A stretch of DNA of 32,518 bases. It comes from Candidatus Poribacteria bacterium (GTDB taxonomy: Bacteria > Poribacteria > WGA-4E > WGA-3G). Made by a program: the position numbers and the translations under genes. Positions 7,011-14,299 of this stretch are shown here, piece after piece. The notes beneath the pieces were generated by a model. That model was not told where the DNA came from, ran no database searches, and saw only the letters and a program-made list of their open reading frames with translations. Each line of letters begins with the position of its first letter. The first letter of the stretch is position 1. The stretch lies in assembly GCA_003635255.1 (NCBI GenBank), contig PYJC01000131.1, positions 1 through 32,518 of the forward strand, in the 5' to 3' direction.

Positions 7011-7313
7011 ATGGAAAGAAAAAGAATCGTCAAAGACCCTCCGAAACAAGGAAATCTTACAAAAAGCCAGATCCAACATGCCGTAGAGGCTGTCGTTTAC
7101 GGTCTGGCGAAGGATACCCATTATGTCATTCGTGGCGATAACGGCGGCTGGGATGTGAAACGCCGAGGTGCTACAAAATCATTAAGACATTTTGATACGA
7201 AAAAGGACGCAGTGGCGTATGGACAGCAGGTGAGTCGAAATCAGAACACGGAATTCGTGATCTGTCACAAAAACGGCAAAATTCAGCGCACGAACAACCA
7301 CCGTCCTGATTAG
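7011..7313 (+). CDS. DUF2188-family protein
   Basis: A 100-residue basic protein starting 5 bp after the previous stop, with AAGGAG 9-10 nt upstream. The core THYVIRGDNGGWDVKRRGA...SLRHFDTKKDAVAYGQQVSRNQNTEFVICHKNGKIQ matches the DUF2188 pattern (HVVPxxGGWAVKxxGxxRAxxxxxTKxEAIxxARxxAxxxxxELxVHxxDGxI). The family is a small beta-rich domain of unknown function, often found near mobile or defence genes. An extra N-terminal ~35 residues precede the core. Probably co-transcribed with the 6346 gene. The frame continues open after its TAG into the relic at 7314-7688. Confidence 0.75.
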   Translation: MERKRIVKDPPKQGNLTKSQIQHAVEAVVYGLAKDTHYVIRGDNGGWDVKRRGATKSLRHFDTKKDAVAYGQQVSRNQNTEFVICHKNGKIQRTNNHRPD

Positions 7314-7688
7314 GGAACCAGTTATCCCATCCTAAGGAAAGGTAGTAGGCGCGCTGCGCGCCGTCACAACAATCAGAAGGAATGGGGAAACAAAGCACCG
7401 CGTTATGAATTTCACCCACTTGAGACGAAAATCACCTTTGATTCCCCGATTCAAGAAAGCACTTATGTTGAAATTGACGACATTTCAGAGCAATTAAACC
7501 AACGTCAAAGGAATGCCTTGTTTCATGTGCAAAGACACGGACAAATCACGAGGAAGGAATACGTCCAGATTAATCATGTCGCAAACACAACCGCCTATGA
7601 GGAACTTAGGGATATGGTGGATAAAAGTTTATTAGATGTGATAGGTAAGGGAAGAGGAACCCAGTACGTACGAAAAGTGAACGATTAA
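7314..7688 (+). pseudogene. Relic: C-terminal winged-helix part of a lost gene
   Basis: An open frame of 124 codons plus TAA directly follows the DUF2188 stop, in the same frame, with no usable start codon or ribosome-binding site. From ~7375 it reads as real protein: WGNKAPRYEFHPLETKITF, then ISEQLNQRQRNALFHVQRHG, ITRKEYVQINHVANTTAYEE, LRDMVDKSLLDVIGKGRGTQ and YVRKVND. The pattern LNxRQxxALxxVxxxGxITxxEY...TAxxxLxxLVxxxxLxxxGKGRGTxYxL is the C-terminal winged helix of Fic and AlbA_2/RecG-like regulators. The N-terminal part of the gene is gone. The stop lies in the first unit of the 12-bp tandem array. Confidence 0.65.
7348..7362. repeat. Short GC-rich palindrome
   Basis: GGCGCG-CTG-CGCGCC is a perfect 6-bp stem with a 3-nt loop in otherwise AT-rich DNA, near the upstream boundary of the gene relic. 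It shares the GGCGCG core with the larger hairpin at 25761-25785 and may mark an insertion or deletion boundary. Confidence 0.45.
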
Positions 7689-7748
7689 GTGAACGATTAA
7701 GTGAACGATTAGGTAAGCGATTAATTAGGCAGTTAGGTAAACGATTCT
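7677..7748 (+). repeat. 12-bp tandem repeat (six units, decaying)
   Basis: GTGAACGATTAA is repeated at 7677, 7689 and 7701 (the third copy ends in G), followed by three degenerate units, GTAAGCGATTAA, TTAGGCAGTTAG and GTAAACGATTCT, up to 7748. Read in the frame of the relic, each intact unit encodes Val-Asn-Asp then a stop or amber, so the array continues a former KVND-type tail of the gene. Confidence 0.8.
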
Positions 7749-7770
7749 AAAAAATTAACAGGATCCAGAA

Positions 7771-8415
7771 GTGACACCGCTAATTCAACGCATCACACAA
7801 ACAGACCCGAGTTACCCGAAAAAGTTAAAGCACATCCTAAAAACAGAAGCACCAGAAACGATTTGGGCACGTGGAAATATCGACTTGTTACCCAGAATAG
7901 ATACCGCTTTTAACGGAAACCTCTGGGCACTCTTCTGCTCCAAGAAGTGTCCCGGGGAACTGATACTGAAAACGCACGACTTGGCACAAACATTTAAGGA
8001 GAGAGGTATCCCAACGATCGGAGGTTATCATTCGCCGATTGAACAGGAATGCCTGCGTGTCCTGCTACGCGGCGGACAACCAATCCTCTTATGTCCGGCG
8101 CGGAGCATTGAAAATATGCGGATGAGATCGACATGGAAAGACGCATTCGCTAAAGAACGGTTATTAATTCTATCGCCGTTTGAAAGTCGCCATGATCGAC
8201 AGACAGTGGCGTTGGCGAACCGACGCAATGCTTTCGTCGCAGCTCTCGCCGACAAAATCTATATCGCGCACGCCGCTGAAGATAGCAAGACCCTGAAATT
8301 CGCAGAGGAGATGATAGCGTCGGGTAAACCCGTTTTCACTTTTGAGACATCAGCAAACGAAGCACTCTTTCAACTTGGGGCGCAGCGGATGGAACCGTCC
8401 GTGTATGTCCAGTAA
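7771..8415 (+). CDS. Short DprA/Smf-like (SLOG) protein
   Basis: A 214-residue protein with a GTG start and AGGA about 9 nt upstream. It follows the order of the DprA Rossmann core: NLWALFCSKKCPG (position of the GxR strand), LAQTFKERGIPTIGGYHSPIEQECLRVLL (SGxARGID helix), QPILLCPAR, LLILSPFE (llSE), LANRRNAFVAALADKIYIAHA (RNRiiaaLsdavlVvEa) and FAEEMIASGKPVFTF. DprA loads RecA on single-stranded DNA in transformation; truncated SLOG relatives also occur as nucleotide sensors in defence loci. At 214 residues it lacks the usual extra N- and C-terminal domains, and the SGxARGID motif is degenerate. It sits at the right edge of the accessory region. Confidence 0.65.
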   Translation: MTPLIQRITQTDPSYPKKLKHILKTEAPETIWARGNIDLLPRIDTAFNGNLWALFCSKKCPGELILKTHDLAQTFKERGIPTIGGYHSPIEQECLRVLLRGGQPILLCPARSIENMRMRSTWKDAFAKERLLILSPFESRHDRQTVALANRRNAFVAALADKIYIAHAAEDSKTLKFAEEMIASGKPVFTFETSANEALFQLGAQRMEPSVYVQ

Positions 8416-8446
8416 AGATAAATTCTGCACAATTCGGAGGAAAACA

Positions 8447-9349
8447 ATGGCGAAAACTGTTTTTGTAGGAGACCATGAACTGACCTTCCCGGGTCCACAC
8501 CTCGGTGTGCTTCGGGACTGTAACGCTGTGCTTGACTCAGCAGAAGGCTTGCACGAACAGATAGCAGAGGACGGGTATCTCCTCGTTCGCGGCTTGATTG
8601 ATAAGGAAAAACTGATCGCCGGGCGTCGGGCTATCTTGGAATACGCCAATGGAAACGGAAAAGACGATGTCTTCAAATCCGACACCGACATAATGGAGGC
8701 GATCGCTGGTGAGGGGAGTCCGGGACGAACGATGGGCACACCTGCTGTTACACACCATCCAGATGTCCAATCCGTTTTGGAAGGCGATGAACTCTTCAAG
8801 TTCTTCCGCAACTTCTTCGGTGGCGATACCCGCACGTTTGATTACAAATGGCTCCGGTTCGTCCGTCCTGATGGCTGGTCGGGACCGCATTTCGATTTCG
8901 TCTATATGGGCAGAGGCTCGAAGCAGTTGCACACGTGTTGGGTCCCGTTCGGTGATGTGCCTGCAACGATGGGGACGTTGACGGTCTTGGTCGGGTCGCA
9001 CAACCTACCGAGTTTCGCGCCGATTCGGGATACTTACGGCAAAACAGATGTTGACAGAGACGGGACTCCGGGGCATTTCGGACGCGACCCGATGGAAATC
9101 AGCGGTAAATACGGCGGTGAGTGGCAGACAGCCGATTTTGAGATGGGGGATGTCATCATCTTCACGATGCACACGATGCACACCTCTACCAAGAATCTTT
9201 CAGATCGGTGGCGTATCAGTTGTGACATCCGTTTCCAACCGGCAGAGCATCCGATTGATGAACGGTGGGTCGGCAAAAACCCGATTTCTCACACCGGAAG
9301 CCAGAAGATCTCATTTGAAGAAGCGAAGAAGCAGTGGGGACTGGAATAA
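8447..9349 (+). CDS. Phytanoyl-CoA dioxygenase (PhyH) family protein
   Basis: ATG 8447 has GGAGG 6 nt upstream; the frame is open further left but without a comparable site. The product has 300 residues. It is an Fe(II)/2-oxoglutarate oxygenase: the HxD half of the iron triad is H148-F-D150 (GPHFDFVY), the distal histidine is most likely H245 in MHTSTKN (H242 is the alternative), and the arginine that would bind 2-oxoglutarate is in the RWRISCDIRF segment. The substrate cannot be told; relatives hydroxylate alkyl-CoAs, ectoine or small metabolites. No signal peptide, so cytoplasmic. A second family member is at 25800-26579. It follows the DprA-like gene by 31 bp. Confidence 0.85.
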   Translation: MAKTVFVGDHELTFPGPHLGVLRDCNAVLDSAEGLHEQIAEDGYLLVRGLIDKEKLIAGRRAILEYANGNGKDDVFKSDTDIMEAIAGEGSPGRTMGTPAVTHHPDVQSVLEGDELFKFFRNFFGGDTRTFDYKWLRFVRPDGWSGPHFDFVYMGRGSKQLHTCWVPFGDVPATMGTLTVLVGSHNLPSFAPIRDTYGKTDVDRDGTPGHFGRDPMEISGKYGGEWQTADFEMGDVIIFTMHTMHTSTKNLSDRWRISCDIRFQPAEHPIDERWVGKNPISHTGSQKISFEEAKKQWGLE

Positions 9350-9403
9350 TGTAACCAGGGCTCACATGGTACACTTTGTATATGACGTACTGTCTGACAC
9401 ATT

Positions 9404-10516
9404 TTATCTTGTTAGAGGTTCGTCAACAGTATCAATTGACAGCAAGTCGATAAGATTCTTATTGATATAGTAGTACTCTCTGCCAAACCGCAAACGCTCC
9501 AGCAATCCAAGTGCTGTTACTTCATTCAGATATTTTGTGGCTGTAAGGCGACTACATCTCAGTTCTTCCTCAACAATACTAATCTTGCAGTAAGGCCACT
9601 TGAAGAGCAAATCGACAAAACCTTCGCGCTCAACGGCTTTCGTTTTGTTCCGCGCCGTTGTAATGACGTTGTTGATAAGGTGATTAATTGCCTCTATTTT
9701 GTCCGCAGTGTCTCGCGAGGTCTGTTCCACTGCTTTCAAGATATAGAGAATCCACTGTTGCCAACTTCCGTTTTCCGTGACTTCACGAAGATAGCGATAA
9801 TACGCATCCCGGTTTTGGATAAAGAAACGGCTGAGGTAAAGTATCGGTACATCAAGCAGTCCTTGATGTACCAAATAGAGGATGTTGAGTATACGTCCTG
9901 TGCGTCCATTGCCATCCATAAACGGGTGTATTGCCTCAAACTGATAGTGCATTACGGCCATTTTGACAAGCGGTTGAAATCCATCAGCCTTATCATTAAT
10001 AAATCGCTCAAGATTAATTAACAATCTGATAAGATTTCCATATCCGGTTGGGGGTCTGTAAATGAGTTCTTGTGTCGCTCGGTTCTCAATCACTACCGGA
10101 CCGGACCGCACTTTCATTTCCTCGTCAAGAATACGCGAGCAGATCTGCTCAAAGAGTTGTATGTCCAGAGTTGAGCCTTCTCGGATGTGACTGACACCAT
10201 CCCACAATGCCTCGCGGTAGCGTAACACTTCTTTAACATTGGAGGGTATTTGGTTTCTATCAGATGTCATAGCTCGGTACAATTCGTCGTTCGTCGTAAC
10301 GATGTTTTCTATTTCCGAACTCCTACGTGCTTCCTGAAGCGGTAATGTATTTACCAGAACCGCTTCGTTTGGTAGCATCTTTACCAAGGCATTGGCATTG
10401 GAAAGTTCTGTCATTGCCGATATGCACGCTTTGAGAATGTCACGCGATTCAAGGTCTACAGCTGGCGGAAGTTCAGGAAGATCGTTCCATGGAAGATTTG
10501 GATTGAATTGAGGCAT
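9404..10516 (-). CDS. Fic family protein (class II, probable AMPylase)
   Basis: ATG 10516 (370 residues) is chosen over an upstream TTG at 10537. The Fic core is complete: HPFMDGNGRTGR at residues 197-208, with catalytic H197. The N-terminal region carries SSEIEN (S66 to N71), the (S/T)xxxE(G/N) motif of the autoinhibitory helix that defines class II Fic enzymes; E70 would block ATP gamma-phosphate placement. A C-terminal winged helix (VEEELRCSRLTATKYLNEVTALGLLERL) suggests DNA binding. Fic proteins transfer AMP from ATP to target side chains; the target here is unknown. Upstream lies a phased array of GTATAC palindromes (10541-10752) that could be its own operator through the winged helix. 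Confidence 0.85.
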   Translation of the reverse strand: MPQFNPNLPWNDLPELPPAVDLESRDILKACISAMTELSNANALVKMLPNEAVLVNTLPLQEARRSSEIENIVTTNDELYRAMTSDRNQIPSNVKEVLRYREALWDGVSHIREGSTLDIQLFEQICSRILDEEMKVRSGPVVIENRATQELIYRPPTGYGNLIRLLINLERFINDKADGFQPLVKMAVMHYQFEAIHPFMDGNGRTGRILNILYLVHQGLLDVPILYLSRFFIQNRDAYYRYLREVTENGSWQQWILYILKAVEQTSRDTADKIEAINHLINNVITTARNKTKAVEREGFVDLLFKWPYCKISIVEEELRCSRLTATKYLNEVTALGLLERLRFGREYYYINKNLIDLLSIDTVDEPLTR

Positions 10517-10540
10517 TGTTGTCACCAGTCTTGGCAACCG

Positions 10541-10752
10541 GACATGTATACTTTTTGTTGATTTTTATACATATCAGCGTAGATATGTATACTTTGTATA
10601 CATATCCGTCCAAATATGTATACTTTTTCGGGCGATTTATATATATATCGGCGTAGATATGTATACTTTGTATACATATCCATTTGGACATGTATACTTT
10701 TTCGCAATTTGTATACATATCCAAGTTGATATGTATAATTTGTATACATATC
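10541..10752. repeat. Array of phased GTATAC palindromes upstream of fic
   Basis: Three copies of a 72-74 bp unit. Each holds one wide pair (ATGTATAC ... GTATACATATC, cores 19 bp apart) and one tight pair (GATATGTATAC-TTT-GTATACATATC, cores 9 bp apart). Cores start at 10546, 10565, 10587, 10596, 10618, about 10637 (degraded), 10661, 10670, 10692, 10711, 10733 and 10742. Core spacings cycle 19, 22, 9, 22 and pair-to-pair steps are 31 and 41-43 bp. Frames run through the repeat on both strands but change with each unit, so it is not coding. It occupies the whole gap between the aminotransferase stop and the fic start. Confidence 0.85.
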
Positions 10753-10761
10753 GATGGATCA

Positions 10762-11937
10762 TTAGCCAAACAACGCACGCCGGATCTGACGGACTGCTTG
10801 ACGAATCCGATCTTCGTTCTCTACAAGCGCAATACGGATATAGCCTTCACCGTTGTGTCCAAACCCAGCACCGGGGGAGACACAGACCTCCGCTTCATTC
10901 AGAAGTTTCATCGCAAAATCCAGAGAACTCAGATGCTGCCACGTTTCAGGGATAGGTGCCCAGACGAACATCGAAGCCTGAGGTTTCGGGACTTTCCATC
11001 CGATCCGATTTAATCCGTCCACAAGCACGTCGCGGCGTTTCTGATAGATCGCAGCATTTTCCATCACTGTATCCGCTGGCGTGCGGAGAGCCATGATTGC
11101 GGCAACCTGAATCGGCGCGAAAATACCGTAATCGTAGTAGCCCTTAATCCGAGCGAGTGCCTCTATAATCTCGCGATTTCCGGCTGCGAACCCGCATCGC
11201 CAACCTGCCATGTTATAGGACTTGGACAGCGAAATAAATTCAATCCCCACATCCTTGGCACCCTTTGCCTGTAGGAAACTCGGTGCTTTGTAGCCATCAA
11301 AAACGATGTCCGCATAAGCCAAATCGTGGACGACAACGATCTCCTGTCGTTTCGCAAACGCAACGATCTCTTCAAAAAACCCAAGATCAACGACAGCACC
11401 CGTCGGGTTATGTGGGAAACTTAAGATTAACATTTTGGGTCTTGGCCAAATGTCGCGTGTGATTTCAGTGAGCGAAGGGATGAAATCGTTCTCTTCGGTG
11501 AGCGGTATGCTCACAACACTTCCACCTGCGAGTACAATGCTGTAGGTATGAATCGGGAACGTCGGATTCGGCACCATCGCTAGGTCGCCTTCATCAATCA
11601 AGGCTAAAGCGAGATGGCCGAGGCCCTCTTTGGTTCCGATGACAGCAATCGCTTCCTCATTCGGATCGATGTCAACACCGAATCGGCGTTCATAATGCCA
11701 ACTGACTTCCCTGCGGAGATTATAGATGCCGCGTGAAGCGGAATAGCGGTGATTCCGAAGTTCTTGCGCTGCTTCTGTCAGTTTATCAATGATAGGCTGC
11801 GGTGTCGGTTGATTCGGGTTACCCATCCCCAAATCAATAATATCTATACCTTGCTGTCGACGTTCGTGTGTTATCTGTTTCAGTTTACCGAACATGTAGG
11901 GTGGAAGTCGATTTAAGCGTTTTGAAAATATATCCAT
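10762..11937 (-). CDS. Class I/II PLP-dependent aminotransferase (AlaC-like)
   Basis: A 391-residue protein of the usual fold-type I length. PLP-binding features are visible: HNPTG with N177, D205 and Y208 in VVVHDLAYAD, the Schiff-base lysine K239 in ISLSKSYNMAGWRCGF, and a C-terminal FGHNGEGYIRIAL segment with the substrate-binding arginine. The SKSYNMAGWR signature is close to AlaC-type glutamate-pyruvate aminotransferases and related LL-diaminopimelate/aspartate enzymes, so alanine formation from pyruvate is likeliest, but exact specificity is not certain. ATG 11937 is supported by the family start; only a weak GGA precedes it. It stands between its own upstream terminator-like hairpin (12040-12057) and the repeat array. 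Confidence 0.85.
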   Translation of the reverse strand: MDIFSKRLNRLPPYMFGKLKQITHERRQQGIDIIDLGMGNPNQPTPQPIIDKLTEAAQELRNHRYSASRGIYNLRREVSWHYERRFGVDIDPNEEAIAVIGTKEGLGHLALALIDEGDLAMVPNPTFPIHTYSIVLAGGSVVSIPLTEENDFIPSLTEITRDIWPRPKMLILSFPHNPTGAVVDLGFFEEIVAFAKRQEIVVVHDLAYADIVFDGYKAPSFLQAKGAKDVGIEFISLSKSYNMAGWRCGFAAGNREIIEALARIKGYYDYGIFAPIQVAAIMALRTPADTVMENAAIYQKRRDVLVDGLNRIGWKVPKPQASMFVWAPIPETWQHLSSLDFAMKLLNEAEVCVSPGAGFGHNGEGYIRIALVENEDRIRQAVRQIRRALFG

Positions 11938-12039
11938 TTTTCCGAAAGTCCTGATGTTTTTTAACGTTGTATCAACAAATTTATTTTCCTTAGAACTTTA
12001 CGCAAAAAGCAGCAATTTTGGTATATTTAACCCCCTCAA

Positions 12040-12057
12040 TCCCCCTTATCAGGGGGA
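12040..12057. terminator. Hairpin between sulfatase and aminotransferase genes
   Basis: T-CCCCC-TTATCA-GGGGG-A forms a 6-bp GC-rich stem-loop just downstream of the minus-strand sulfatase stop, with AT-rich DNA beyond it. A second CCCCC run precedes it at 12031. No clear T-run follows, so it may be a weak terminator or a dispersed C-rich repeat. Confidence 0.4.
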
Positions 12058-12086
12058 CTTTAAGAGAAAATGCGTAAGTTCTATTC

Positions 12087-13511
12087 CTATCCATTGTGCT
12101 GCCAATATCCGCGTAACCGCTCACCCCAATTTGAGATGACGCGTTTCGGACTCGGATGCACAATTTCCTGCCGATGAAGTTTCGCTTCCTGTGCAAGCAG
12201 TTTATCTTTGCACGCTTTGACGATTTCACCGTAAGATGTCTCTTCTGCCAAGTTTTTCGTCTCACCTGGATCATCGTGTCGATCAAACAGCTGCGCGAGT
12301 CCGAATTGTTCAGCATCTGGTCCGGGCGGCATAAAATCCTCAACCGCCTTCGGTTTATACTCTGTAACGTATTTATACCCTTCAGTGACGATCGCGCGTC
12401 CCCAATAATTGCTCTCTATGTAAGCATAATCGCGCCACGGGACATCTCTACCTTCAACAAGTGGACGCAGACTGGACCCCTGCAGCCCTTCAGGTACGTC
12501 AATCCCGGCATAATCACAGACGGTAGGGAATACATCTACACCAGAGACGAAATGCGTTTCGTCAAACCGATCTTTCTCTATCGGAATTTCCGCTCCTAAA
12601 CACGACACGATGAACGGCACTCGCACACTCTCTTCGTAGAGTGTGAACTTCTGGAACATCTGATGACTTCCACACGCCTCACCGTGGTCGGCACTAAAGA
12701 TGATGAGTGTCTTGTGATGCAGAGATGTCTCACGCAGCAGCGTGAGTATTCTACCAATCTCAGCGTCAACTTTTTCAATGAATCTGTAGTAGTTCCATCT
12801 CAGATAACGCCACTGAAGCGCATCCCATTCACGTACTCCTTTAAGGATAGCTGCATGGATCAGTGCGTCATCAACCCTTCGACAGACACGATGCAGCACC
12901 GTCTCCCGCGCATCGTAGTCGAAGTTTTCAGGGAGTGGCGGCAAGACATCTTCCGAAACGATTCCCTGTTCCAACGGATTCGGGATGTGTTTTTCCTCAT
13001 GGTTGTGCAAATATTCGCACACGTCATGCGGATCAACGTAGCCGATCTGGAGGTAAAACGGTTCGTCTCCATCGTAATTTGTCAAAAAATCGGCAACCGC
13101 ATGGGTGGATGCCGAATCGTAGTATGCGGCACCCCCTGCACCGATATTGCGTTGCCCGTAATAGAGGGTCTGGAAACTGTCCCGAACATTTCTACCCGGG
13201 ACATGCCACTTGCCACAATGGAATGCCCTATAGCCACCTTCGGTCAGCACCTGTCCAATATCCGGGATTTCTGGGTGTAGATGTCCACCGTTGAACGGGA
13301 CACCCGTTTCGGAGGTATATAACCCCGTTGCCCAACTCGAACGCGCAGCTGCGCACACTGGATCCGTACAGTATGATCGGCGAAAGGAGGTGCCATTCCT
13401 GTGAAGCGCATCAATATTAGGCGTGTGAAGATACGGGTTTCCGTAAGCAGAGATCGCATCCCACGAGTGCTGGTCGGTATTGATAAAGAGGATATTCGGA
13501 CGTTCGCTCAC
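12087..13511 (-). CDS. Sulfatase (type I, formylglycine-dependent)
   Basis: A 474-residue member of the alkaline phosphatase/sulfatase superfamily. N-terminal RPNILFINTDQ supplies metal ligands D13-Q14; C53-A-A-A-R57 is the formylglycine site (CxxAR variant of CxPSR); FSADHG (about two thirds along) holds the other metal-site Asp-His. An anaerobic-type or FGE maturase, not seen here, would have to convert C53. No signal peptide, so the enzyme would act in the cytoplasm or the exported substrate must enter the cell. The GTG start overlaps the previous stop by 4 nt (GTGA) with AGGAGG 7 nt upstream. It ends the endonuclease V / unknown / sulfatase operon. Substrate unknown; choline-, aryl- or sugar sulfate esters are all possible. 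Confidence 0.85.
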   Translation of the reverse strand: MSERPNILFINTDQHSWDAISAYGNPYLHTPNIDALHRNGTSFRRSYCTDPVCAAARSSWATGLYTSETGVPFNGGHLHPEIPDIGQVLTEGGYRAFHCGKWHVPGRNVRDSFQTLYYGQRNIGAGGAAYYDSASTHAVADFLTNYDGDEPFYLQIGYVDPHDVCEYLHNHEEKHIPNPLEQGIVSEDVLPPLPENFDYDARETVLHRVCRRVDDALIHAAILKGVREWDALQWRYLRWNYYRFIEKVDAEIGRILTLLRETSLHHKTLIIFSADHGEACGSHQMFQKFTLYEESVRVPFIVSCLGAEIPIEKDRFDETHFVSGVDVFPTVCDYAGIDVPEGLQGSSLRPLVEGRDVPWRDYAYIESNYWGRAIVTEGYKYVTEYKPKAVEDFMPPGPDAEQFGLAQLFDRHDDPGETKNLAEETSYGEIVKACKDKLLAQEAKLHRQEIVHPSPKRVISNWGERLRGYWQHNG

Positions 13512-14299
13512 GCATTTCCTCCTATTCTCTCTTTTAGCACTAACGTCTCGAAAAAGGTGGAAGCGATGGCGATGTTCCCGTGTGCATCAAGCCACCAATA
13601 TGAAGGCAAAAGTCCGGCACCGTAAAGATAATAACCGTCAAGTGGAAAAGGATTCTGTATTGATTCAAGGAAACCGAGTCTGCTTTTGGGTCTGAGTTGC
13701 TCCAGGTCTTCAAGGAGTGCGAGACCTACGCCGTTCTCTGACGCTTGGATTGTCCGTGCAAGTGCGGGAATTACGTCAAAAAGTGCCCAATTGCACGTCA
13801 GTTTAACAGATGCGTCCACCGTTCCAGCAAGAATTTCAGTCCCATTAATGCGAAGTCGCACTTCCGAATCTTCAACAAGAGACCCTTCACACGTTAATTC
13901 AGAATACTTATCGTCGCCACCATTTCGGGCATCAACACGCCAACTGTCTGTGAGGGAACGATGGTGCTTATCACTACAACGGAATTGCATCCGTAGATTC
14001 TCACCACTTGTTGTATTCTCATATTGGACAGAGTAGTTCCAAAGCTCGTTATCCTTGTTCCGCTCAATGATGGCTGTCCCGATGCTTAGTTCTTGTTTAG
14101 CACCCCCTCCAGCATAGCCGCGCCAATAATTCGGTAAAATATTGTAGACGTGCGTGAGTGTCTGCCCTGTTTGCGTATCACGCGCTGCAATTTCGGCGTA
14201 ATACTCACGGAGCGTTCCAGTTAATTCCTGTGCGAATTGGGGATTTTGCGCACCATAATTGTAGTCAAATGACCAATGATGCCCACTGTTATCATTCAT
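13508..14299 (-). CDS. Unknown 263-residue protein in sulfatase operon
   Basis: I do not recognise this protein. It is rich in aromatic residues and beta-strand-like segments (HHWSFDYNYGAQNPQFAQ, TLTHVYNILPNYWRGYAGG, YYLYGAGLLPSYWWLDAHGN), with no signal peptide or membrane helix. Its ATG overlaps the TGA of the endonuclease V gene by 3 nt and its own stop overlaps the sulfatase GTG by 4 nt, so the three are translationally coupled. A role linked to sulfatase substrate recognition or to a polysaccharide or glycan is possible from context alone. Confidence 0.6.
   Translation of the reverse strand: MNDNSGHHWSFDYNYGAQNPQFAQELTGTLREYYAEIAARDTQTGQTLTHVYNILPNYWRGYAGGGAKQELSIGTAIIERNKDNELWNYSVQYENTTSGENLRMQFRCSDKHHRSLTDSWRVDARNGGDDKYSELTCEGSLVEDSEVRLRINGTEILAGTVDASVKLTCNWALFDVIPALARTIQASENGVGLALLEDLEQLRPKSRLGFLESIQNPFPLDGYYLYGAGLLPSYWWLDAHGNIAIASTFFETLVLKERIGGNA

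Noticed and set aside
8350..8835. 161-codon minus-strand frame under the PhyH gene
   Set aside because: Shadow of the strong PhyH coding frame; low-complexity serine/proline-rich product without a start site.
10541..10752. CRISPR array
   Set aside because: Repeats are palindromic, spacers are repeated too, spacing is not uniform, and no cas genes are near.
10522..10778. Overlapping tyrosine-rich frames in the GTATAC array, both strands
   Set aside because: They are translations of the palindromic repeat; unit length of 72-74 bp shifts the frame, so no protein repeat is kept.
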